From NCBI GenBank assembly GCA_903853515.1, contig CAINTU010000169.1:1-12445 (forward strand): a DNA stretch of 12,445 nt, read 5' to 3'. The position numbers were made by a program, and so were the translations under genes. How positions within the stretch are numbered: the first letter of the stretch is position 1; each line of letters opens with the position of its first letter. Shown one piece after another: positions 7,109 to 12,445 of this stretch. The notes beneath the pieces were generated by a model. The model was not told where the DNA came from, made no database searches, and saw only the letters and a list, made by a program, of their open reading frames with translations. Source of the stretch: an uncultured Micrococcales bacterium (GTDB lineage Bacteria; Actinomycetota; Actinomycetes; Actinomycetales; Microbacteriaceae).

Positions 7109-7128
7109 TGTGATTTGCACAAATCACA
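7109..7128. promoter_or_regulatory. Perfect 9-bp inverted repeat in the leader of the giant gene
   Basis: TGTGATTTG (7109-7117), CA, CAAATCACA (7120-7128): two perfect 9-bp arms with a 2-bp centre. It lies in the 49-base gap between the 295-aa gene and the giant gene, two bases upstream of the GGAG. On the minus strand a -10-like TAAAAT (7140-7135) would put +1 near 7128, so the repeat would begin the transcript; a second candidate, TATCCT (7135-7130), is also possible. It could be a repressor operator or an mRNA hairpin that hides or exposes the ribosome site. No T-run follows it on the minus strand, so it is not a standard terminator for the upstream gene. Confidence 0.55.
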
Positions 7129-7145
7129 AAGGATATTTTATTTCG

Positions 7146-8033
7146 TTAGTCAACGATGGTGCTGCAATAGTCGATCACAGTATTGCGTTCATATACGGCA
7201 AGGTTGCCGGCGGCCGTTGTGTCTGTGCCTTGGATGTAATTTGTGTAGTAACTCTTGAATGCAACAGCCATTGAGGCCAAAGATATTCGCAAATCCGAAC
7301 TTGCCGCCAGTTTGCTTAGCGGCGCCACGTCGGCGGCATACTTGTCGAACTCAATTTCTAGCGTCGGCGTCTTCACTTTGGCATAGGCGATACAGGCAAC
7401 GCGATCGGTATTGCGAACATTTGCCTGCACTACCGTCACGGCGCCAAAGGCAATTATTGCCAATGTCAACACGGCTGCGCCTATTCGATACCAAAACAAA
7501 AGCTGCTTTGACAACGGTTCAACGATTAGCTCGCCCTCAAGCTTTGCTTTGCGAGCGCGCAACTCGTATCCACGCAACAAAACCACAACGGCAAAAATGC
7601 TAAACAAAACTGCAAAATAGGTCAGCACCAGGGTTGCGGCGAGTTGGCTCTGAGTCTTGAACCTGACCAAACCAAAAATGCCGCCTAGCACATCAGAGAA
7701 TTTCTTGGTCTTATCGATTGAACCCGAAATTGCAGCACCAACGAAAGGCAACACCACGACAAAAACGCTAGAGCTAAGCAACAGCCAAACGCGCACTCTA
7801 ACGCGGGCTTTGAAAAGCGAGAGAACCGCTACGGCAATATTGGCGCCAACGAAAAAAAGGTAACCAAAGATCACTAGATAAAGCGCTGGGGCAACTTTGG
7901 CGTAACTTTTGCCGCTTACGAGCGCAAAGTAGTCACTGAGTGGCCACCAATAGCTGACTGGCCAAACCAATAGAAGCACTGCGCACAAACTAGCAAGTGC
8001 GGCCAGCACATCGCGGTTACGTCTTACCAACAT
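7146..8033 (-). CDS. Five-span membrane protein with exported C-terminal domain, unknown function
   Basis: 295 residues from ATG 8033, supported by GAGAGG nine bases upstream; an in-frame start at 8141 would overlap the divergent gene and adds a non-membrane extension. Membrane segments lie at about 8-30, 47-73, 81-104, 131-154 and 183-204. Between spans 4 and 5 is a charged loop (RGYELRARKAKLEGELIVEPL), probably cytoplasmic. The C-terminal 90 residues are soluble and contain two cysteines, C214 and C290; with five spans and a cytoplasmic N terminus this domain would be outside, where the pair could form a disulfide. I do not recognise the family. It precedes the giant exported protein by 49 bases on the same strand, so the two may form an operon and act together at the membrane. 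Confidence 0.8.
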   Translation of the reverse strand: MLVRRNRDVLAALASLCAVLLLVWPVSYWWPLSDYFALVSGKSYAKVAPALYLVIFGYLFFVGANIAVAVLSLFKARVRVRVWLLLSSSVFVVVLPFVGAAISGSIDKTKKFSDVLGGIFGLVRFKTQSQLAATLVLTYFAVLFSIFAVVVLLRGYELRARKAKLEGELIVEPLSKQLLFWYRIGAAVLTLAIIAFGAVTVVQANVRNTDRVACIAYAKVKTPTLEIEFDKYAADVAPLSKLAASSDLRISLASMAVAFKSYYTNYIQGTDTTAAGNLAVYERNTVIDYCSTIVD

Positions 8034-8042
8034 TTTCTTTGA

Positions 8043-8048
8043 CCTCTC
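8043..8048 (-). promoter_or_regulatory. Shine-Dalgarno GAGAGG deciding the start of the five-span protein
   Basis: GAGAGG on the minus strand, nine bases before ATG 8033-8031. It supports this start over the longer frame beginning at 8141. A possible -10, TAGCAT (8071-8066), lies upstream, without a clear -35. Confidence 0.65.
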
Positions 8049-8121
8049 AAACAAAACTTTAGTTAATGCTAACTTGCCGTAGTTTAATTGTCTTATTCCT
8101 ATTTGGCCTAGAAAGTTGCAA

Positions 8122-8925
8122 ATGCTCGATTTATCAAACAAAACGGCGATTGTTACTGGCGCAAGTTCTGGGCTTGGTGCCGCCTATGCCCAGGCTCTTG
8201 CAGACCGAGGGGCAAAAGTTATTCTCATCGCACGTCGAGCCGATAGATTGCGCGAGCTTTCAGACAAAATCAACTTGAAGCATGGCCTCTATGCCTCGAG
8301 CGTGCTGTCGTTCGATCTTTCAAGCAGGGATGCCGGTAAGACTCTGGCCAAAATCATCAAAGGCCGGGGCACCCAAATCGACATTTTGATAAACAACGCT
8401 GGATTCGGGCGAAGCATCGCATTCGGCGAAGAGCCGATCGCTGACATCACCGATGAGCTAAGCGTGAACGTTTTGAGCCTGGTTGATCTGACTCGTGAAT
8501 TCTTGCCAGAGATGCAAGCGCGAGGCAACGGTTTAGTCATTAACGTGGCTTCAACCGCTGCTTTTCAATCGTTGCCGTTTATGGCTGTATATGGTGCCAC
8601 AAAAGCCTTTGTGCTTTCATTCACAGAAGCGCTTTGGGGTGAGTCAATTGGCACAGGTGTCAACGTGTTGGCCGTATGCCCAGGGCCAACTGCCACAGAG
8701 TTTTTCGATGCTGATAAAGCGTCGCCTGCTTTCGGCAAATTCATGCAGACGGCAGATCAAGTGATTCGGGCAACCTTCAAAGAGCTCGACAAAAAGAACC
8801 CGGCCCCGTTTGTAGTTAGCGGCAGACTAAATCACCTGCTAGCTCTCACCGGCCGCTTTTCAACGCGCAGGGCAGCAGTTAAACTAGCCGCCAAAGTAAT
8901 GCGTCGAACAATCAAACAAAGTTAA
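8122..8925 (+). CDS. Short-chain dehydrogenase/reductase, NADP(H)-type
   Basis: 267 residues, a complete classical SDR. The Rossmann cofactor motif TGASSGLG is at 12-19, and R38-R39 after the second strand favours NADP(H). NNAG is at 91-94. The catalytic set is N116 (SVNVLSL), S144 (NVAS), Y157 and K161 (YGATK); PGPTAT (187-192) follows. The C-terminal basic stretch (RFSTRRAAVKLAAKVMRR) is common in the DltE/YqjQ-like group of SDRs. The substrate cannot be read from sequence. Start: ATG 8122 with GAAAG six bases upstream; a TTG two codons earlier lies next to the GAAAG and is unlikely. TAGAAA at 8109-8114 could instead be a leaderless -10. The gene diverges from the five-span protein and ends 13 bases from the convergent glycosidase gene; it looks unrelated to the surface proteins. 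Confidence 0.93.
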   Translation: MLDLSNKTAIVTGASSGLGAAYAQALADRGAKVILIARRADRLRELSDKINLKHGLYASSVLSFDLSSRDAGKTLAKIIKGRGTQIDILINNAGFGRSIAFGEEPIADITDELSVNVLSLVDLTREFLPEMQARGNGLVINVASTAAFQSLPFMAVYGATKAFVLSFTEALWGESIGTGVNVLAVCPGPTATEFFDADKASPAFGKFMQTADQVIRATFKELDKKNPAPFVVSGRLNHLLALTGRFSTRRAAVKLAAKVMRRTIKQS

Positions 8926-8938
8926 TTCGCGCTCAGTT

Positions 8939-10456
8939 TTATCGCGAGCTCAAACCCCAGCCAACAGCAAGTTCGCGACGCCAAGCGTCTTCAGGCACGT
9001 CTAGACGTTGGTAGTGGCCTGATTGGCCAGTGGTCATGTCGAACTCAGTCGACCCGCCGCCGTCGAGAGATACCGCGTCGGTGGCACCAAGTTGTTGCAA
9101 AAATTCTGCCATCTGATCAACAGTTGACCCCCCTCGCCTAGTGCCAAAATCTTCGATACTTAATCCCAGGCTTGAAGTTATTAGCCAGATCTGGCCATCC
9201 TTGTTCCAACCAATTGCTGTGCGTGGGCGATAACCGGGTGGATGAGTAGCGCACGCATAGTTGATGAGTGAATCTTTCATGATGTTGAGCCCTCGTCCAG
9301 AGGCGAACACCAGCGAGTTGTGGCCAAAACTTGCGTAAGCCAAATCAACGCTCGCCTGGTCGCCGACATCAACCTGTAGTGTGCCGCGATGATCAGTGCC
9401 ATGGATTTGTAGAACGTGCTGGGTTGGCCAGACTGTGACAGATGCCCCATTGTCATAAACTGCCGCCACACGATTGTTTGCATCGAGCACGATAGTGGCA
9501 AGCCCAGCCGGTGGGCGCCCACCATAACTATCGTCATAAAGGGTCGCACGATTCTGGGAAGGGTTTCGCGAGTTCACCGAATCAATACGAAAAGTTGATC
9601 CAGAAACCTTTACTGTGCCACGAATCAAGAGCGCGTCAGAAACGAAATCTTGCTGAGTTTTTGGCCTTGCCGGCAAAGTCAGTTTGGTTAGCATACCCAC
9701 TTTTAGCTTAGATAAGCTGCTGGCATAGCGCCCCCGCAGTTGCAACACCGTTCCCAGTTTCACGGCAACATCTGAGCCCGCAACATAAATCTTTTTTATT
9801 TTGCCTTTGTAAACCAAAACTGTTTCAGCACCACGGGGCACAATGGCCCCTGCGAAACTGCTGTTATAAATCACGGCAGAATCGGGGCCAGGGGCCGGTT
9901 GGTTGACCCCCGTGATATTGATTGTTTTAGGGCCAAGTTTGATGGTTCCTGTGGTTCGGTAGCCACTTTTGGCGGTAATCGGTATCTGGGCCAAACCAAA
10001 CACCTTGCTCATCTGGCTAGTGCCATAAATGACTTGTGAGTTTTCGATGACGGCACCAGCCGGAAAACCCATATCCGTGTCAAATAAATCACCATTGATG
10101 GCAACCTGCACCCCTTGAGCTGCGGCCTGATCGTTGAGTTGAAAAAGCGACGGAAACCCGTTATGCAGAGCCACTAGGTTGGCTTTGCGCAGGTTAGCCG
10201 TAGCAACAGTGATTTTTGCGCCCTCAGGTGCCAGCAGGTTCGCCCCCGAACTTGGTGTCGACCAAAGCCAACTATCGACGCTAATGCCACCAGCTAGATC
10301 GAAATGTTGTTGATGGTGCGCCGCATCTAGATTCGGCGCCAAAGTGCAAGCAGCCGCAATAGCCAGTGAGGCGTTCAAAGGGTCGCTAGAACCGGCGAAT
10401 GCAAGGGCAAGGCTGGCAAGTGTTGCCACCACAATTCTCTTCTTCAAAACCGGCAC
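8939..10456 (-). CDS. Secreted phosphodiester glycosidase family protein (NAGPA/DUF2233)
   Basis: 505 residues from GTG 10456. Members of this family remove or expose sugars by cleaving glycosyl phosphodiesters, as human uncovering enzyme does; bacterial versions act outside the cell on glycans or teichoic-acid-like polymers. An N-terminal hydrophobic export segment spans about 8-35 (basic KKR start). Family motifs (this numbering): INGDLFDTD (120-128), TAIGWNKDGQIWLI (413-426), SLDGGGSTEFD (463-473) and RELAVGWGL (494-502) at the C-terminus. Residues 160-400 carry a long beta-rich insertion or extra domain between the first and later motifs. Start: GTG 10456 is preferred because TAGCCT sits exactly six bases upstream, as in the other leaderless genes here; TTG 10462 would add two residues. 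It is divergent from the second cotH (79 bases), suggesting a shared role at the cell surface. Confidence 0.88.
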   Translation of the reverse strand: MPVLKKRIVVATLASLALAFAGSSDPLNASLAIAAACTLAPNLDAAHHQQHFDLAGGISVDSWLWSTPSSGANLLAPEGAKITVATANLRKANLVALHNGFPSLFQLNDQAAAQGVQVAINGDLFDTDMGFPAGAVIENSQVIYGTSQMSKVFGLAQIPITAKSGYRTTGTIKLGPKTINITGVNQPAPGPDSAVIYNSSFAGAIVPRGAETVLVYKGKIKKIYVAGSDVAVKLGTVLQLRGRYASSLSKLKVGMLTKLTLPARPKTQQDFVSDALLIRGTVKVSGSTFRIDSVNSRNPSQNRATLYDDSYGGRPPAGLATIVLDANNRVAAVYDNGASVTVWPTQHVLQIHGTDHRGTLQVDVGDQASVDLAYASFGHNSLVFASGRGLNIMKDSLINYACATHPPGYRPRTAIGWNKDGQIWLITSSLGLSIEDFGTRRGGSTVDQMAEFLQQLGATDAVSLDGGGSTEFDMTTGQSGHYQRLDVPEDAWRRELAVGWGLSSR

Positions 10457-10462
10457 TAGCAA

Positions 10463-10468
10463 AGGCTA
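10463..10468 (-). promoter_or_regulatory. Leaderless -10 box TAGCCT of the glycosidase gene
   Basis: TAGCCT (10468-10463, minus), six bases before GTG 10456. It overlaps a small inverted repeat, CTAGC-AAAG-GCTAG (10456-10469), that also covers the start codon, so a bound protein there would block initiation. No Shine-Dalgarno and no clear -35. Confidence 0.55.
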
Positions 10469-10523
10469 GCGGTCGAAACTGAAATTTGGCTGCATGCTCT
10501 GGGCCTGCGCTAATTGCATTCGT

Positions 10524-10529
10524 TAGGCT
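10524..10529 (+). promoter_or_regulatory. Leaderless -10 box TAGGCT of the second cotH
   Basis: TAGGCT six bases before ATG 10536. No Shine-Dalgarno is present between them. Same hexamer form (TAGNCT) and same spacing as the DUF4956 and glycosidase starts. Confidence 0.6.
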
Positions 10530-10535
10530 CGATGC

Positions 10536-12299
10536 ATGCGCTCAAATCGCCGTTCTGTTGCTCTAAGCGCATTCTTGCTAGCTGGCGCCATTGTGGGCTC
10601 TTTGGCCCAGCCAGCCTCTGCTAGCCCCCCAACCGTGCCGCAAACCTATGTTGAAGGCAGCGACCCTGCGGCGGCGCTTTATAATCCTCTCGTGGTGAAT
10701 CAGATCAACCTGAGCATGCCGCCTTCGACAATCACCGGCCTAACTTCGCCCAACGTCAATTCTGACAATGAAGGTGCCTACCTGCCGGCCACAATGTCGG
10801 CCGTCGTCAACGGCAAGGCTTATGGGCCAATGGCTGTTGGTGTTCACCTAAAGGGCGCTTGGGGGTCATGGCGTGATATAAACGGAAAATCAGGTTTCAA
10901 GGTAAAAATCGACTTCGTTGATAAGAATGCCCGCTTTTTTGGCGTTTCAAAGTTGACCCTCAACAACATGGTTCAAGACCCCAGCTTTTTGCACGAGACC
11001 ATGGCCTATCGCATCTTTAGAGCGGTGGGCATTGCGGCGCCTAGAACTGGCTTCGCGAATGTGACCGTAAACGGAGTCAACTATGGCTTGCACCTGAACC
11101 TAGAGACTTTCGACACAGAATTATTGGCTCGGTTTAATGTCAAGCCTCAACACATCTATAAAGCCGGCGTGCCAAGCTTCGCCGATTTGGCTCAAGGTCA
11201 AGAGCCTGGATTCGCCGTCGGCTTTGGCAAAGCTGACGACAAAGCCGACCTCACAAGCCTGATTGCGGCCAATGGCGCCAATCCACAAACCGACTGGTTC
11301 ACACGGGTATCGCAAGTTGCTGATCTAAAAGAAATGACCCTTGATTGGGCCACCGAGCTTTTCACGGGCCACTGGGATGGCTATGTGCACAACCGCAACA
11401 ACTATTATTTGGTTTCAGATTCAGCCGGACGCTTCATCATGCTGCCTTGGGGCACAGATCAATCCTTTTATGGCGGCGTTGATTATTACGACAACGAAGG
11501 TTTGATGTTTAGGCAGTGCTTGCTATCTAAACCATGTTTGGCACTGTATCAACAGGCTTTGGCAAAAGTCGTGCACACAACCAACGCACTTAACATTCTG
11601 CCAATGACCGAGGCCGTTGCCGCAGCAATATCGAGCACTGCCCTAGCCGACACACGCAAAGAATTTGGCAACGATCAAATCCCAGGATATCAAGCAGGCG
11701 CCAGAAACATTTTGCAATCGCAGCTCACTAACGCACTAACGATGATCGTGCCTTTTGATACTGAAATGGCGACCTTCGGAAATGCTGATTACGGTCTCGC
11801 TGCGCCGAACTCGCTACTTTTCGTGCCTGCGAGTGCCAAAAGCATTCAGATTCAAGGCAACCCGTTTTCGCCAACCGCAGTCTCGAGCCACCCAAGAATG
11901 CTGCTGCACGCTGGGTTGAATACGGCAACGATAGTGATTTCAAACCAAGCAGGCAACAACAGCCAAACGTTTTTAGTCAAGGTCTATCGGCTATCAGCTA
12001 AGGCAATAAGCAAAACATTCGCTTTTGTGGCTTCGTCGTCACACCTCACGCCTAAGAGCCTTGACGCCCTAGGTGTCATGAGCGACAAACTGGCTAACTG
12101 CCAAGAGATCAAGGTTGAGCTGCTCTTCGGCCAGGCTAAATTGAGCTATAAGAGCGCAATCGCCTTAGCGAAACGGCGGGCCAACGAGCTCAATGCACGA
12201 CTAACTGCGCTATCGGTCAGGCCGGTCAGAATCACTTATGCGCTTAGCCCCAAGGTGTCTGGCGATCAGGTGACCGTCAATCTGAAATACCAAGGATAA
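10536..12299 (+). CDS. Secreted CotH-family kinase-like protein with cadherin-like and OmpA-like C-terminal domains
   Basis: 587 residues. Signal peptide 1-29 (RSNRR start, ASA cleavage motif). CotH core about 50-400, colinear with the first CotH: GVHLKGAWGS (102-111), GFKVKIDF (120-127), LTLNNMVQD (140-148), LHETMAYRIFR (152-162), APRTGF (168-173), NGVNYGLHLNLE (179-190), GHWDG with D281, RNNYYL (287-292), PWGTDQSF with D308 (304-311) and a CX5C at C328/C334. Residues about 405-486 (GLNTATIVISNQAGNN...FLVKVYRL at the end) fit a cadherin-like beta-sandwich. Residues about 495-587 follow the OmpA-like pattern: LTPKSLDALGVMSDKLANC, KVELLFGQ, ALAKRRANELNARL, VRITYALS. The usual GHTD aspartate is missing, so peptidoglycan binding is doubtful. 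These extra domains may tether the kinase to the envelope. Leaderless start, TAGGCT six bases upstream. Confidence 0.88.
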   Translation: MRSNRRSVALSAFLLAGAIVGSLAQPASASPPTVPQTYVEGSDPAAALYNPLVVNQINLSMPPSTITGLTSPNVNSDNEGAYLPATMSAVVNGKAYGPMAVGVHLKGAWGSWRDINGKSGFKVKIDFVDKNARFFGVSKLTLNNMVQDPSFLHETMAYRIFRAVGIAAPRTGFANVTVNGVNYGLHLNLETFDTELLARFNVKPQHIYKAGVPSFADLAQGQEPGFAVGFGKADDKADLTSLIAANGANPQTDWFTRVSQVADLKEMTLDWATELFTGHWDGYVHNRNNYYLVSDSAGRFIMLPWGTDQSFYGGVDYYDNEGLMFRQCLLSKPCLALYQQALAKVVHTTNALNILPMTEAVAAAISSTALADTRKEFGNDQIPGYQAGARNILQSQLTNALTMIVPFDTEMATFGNADYGLAAPNSLLFVPASAKSIQIQGNPFSPTAVSSHPRMLLHAGLNTATIVISNQAGNNSQTFLVKVYRLSAKAISKTFAFVASSSHLTPKSLDALGVMSDKLANCQEIKVELLFGQAKLSYKSAIALAKRRANELNARLTALSVRPVRITYALSPKVSGDQVTVNLKYQG

Positions 12300-12445
12300 C
12301 TTCGCGCAGCTAAAGCTCTGGCTATATCGCTTGGCTGCACCTCTGTCTAAGCCCATTCTCGTGCAACAGCGTCAGTGACGCTTTGGAATCTGTTCGCCCT
12401 CGACCTCTGAGCTGCTAACTAGTCCTTGGGGGGGTTATTCACCCA
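12300..12445. other. Intergenic sequence at right edge, no gene seen
   Basis: Stops interrupt all three minus-strand frames early, and no plus-strand start with a long frame is present. No tRNA-like T-arm or other known RNA is recognisable. It holds one short palindrome (12368-12382) and a run of seven G (12427-12433) near the window end. Confidence 0.6.
12368..12382 (+). terminator. Perfect short hairpin after the second cotH, possible terminator
   Basis: AGCGTCAGTGACGCT is a perfect inverted repeat (6-bp stem AGCGTC/GACGCT with a 3-base loop). It lies 68 bases after the cotH stop and is followed by only TT before GG, so as an intrinsic terminator it is weak. It could instead be a protein-binding site. 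Confidence 0.3.

Noticed and set aside
7109..7128. CRP/GlxR-type site (TGTGA...TCACA half-sites)
   Set aside because: The half-sites are separated by 10 bases, whereas CRP and GlxR sites need 6. The palindrome is real but this family is not supported.
8034..8141. N-terminal 36-residue extension of the five-span protein
   Set aside because: It would overlap the divergent SDR gene, whereas ATG 8033 has GAGAGG at good spacing and begins just before the first membrane helix.
8926..8947. Hairpin TCGCG/CGCGA between the SDR and glycosidase genes as a bidirectional terminator
   Set aside because: The stem is only 5 bp with an 11-base loop, there is no T-run after it, and one arm lies in coding sequence.
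12300..12445. A tRNA, tmRNA or SRP RNA gene in the right-hand gap
   Set aside because: No GGTTCRANYCC T-arm, no acceptor pairing, and no SRP tetraloop or tmRNA ends could be found on either strand.
1..12445. Mobile element, prophage, toxin-antitoxin or CRISPR content
   Set aside because: No transposase, integrase, phage gene, spaced direct repeats or target-site duplications were seen; the repeats present are all intragenic low-complexity coding repeats.

Overview
The window looks like chromosomal DNA of an actinobacterium with a small, tightly packed genome. The reasons are an actinobacterial/archaeal-type NucS mismatch endonuclease, roughly even base composition, intergenic gaps of 2 to about 100 bases, and several secreted-protein genes that appear to start without a leader (a TAGNCT -10 hexamer 6-8 bases before the start codon and no Shine-Dalgarno). 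A freshwater or marine Microbacteriaceae-like lineage is a guess from composition and gene style. I see no insertion sequence, phage gene, CRISPR array, tRNA or rRNA.

Layout. (1) Bases 1-198, minus: the start of a gene running off the left edge, a DUF1737-like domain behind a lysine-rich tail of four AKKPV repeats. (2) Bases 302-2062, minus: a compact operon of DUF4956 membrane protein, DUF1003-like membrane protein and NucS, with gaps of 13 and 11 bases. (3) Bases 2082-3362, plus: a secreted CotH-family kinase-like protein, divergent from DUF4956 across only 19 bp that carry a symmetric -10 box. (4) Bases 3365-8033, minus: a 295-aa five-span membrane protein followed by a 1243-aa exported protein (glycine-rich domain, Ig-like domains, low-complexity linker, about ten membrane spans). 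(5) Bases 8122-8925, plus: an ordinary short-chain dehydrogenase. (6) Bases 8939-10456, minus: a secreted phosphodiester glycosidase (NAGPA family). (7) Bases 10536-12299, plus: a second, longer CotH-family protein with added cadherin-like and OmpA-like C-terminal domains. (8) Bases 12300-12445: no gene seen, one short perfect palindrome.

How it may fit together. Apart from NucS, the SDR and the left-edge gene, everything is membrane-bound or exported. Two CotH paralogues, a DUF4956 protein (a known neighbour of CotH), a surface glycosidase and a very large surface protein with a Ser/Thr-rich linker suggest a cell-envelope modification locus in which extracytoplasmic CotH kinases might phosphorylate exported proteins. 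This is inference from gene context; no substrate is shown by the sequence. The most checkable regulatory signal is the recurring leaderless promoter TAGNCT, including a bidirectional copy between DUF4956 and the first cotH.
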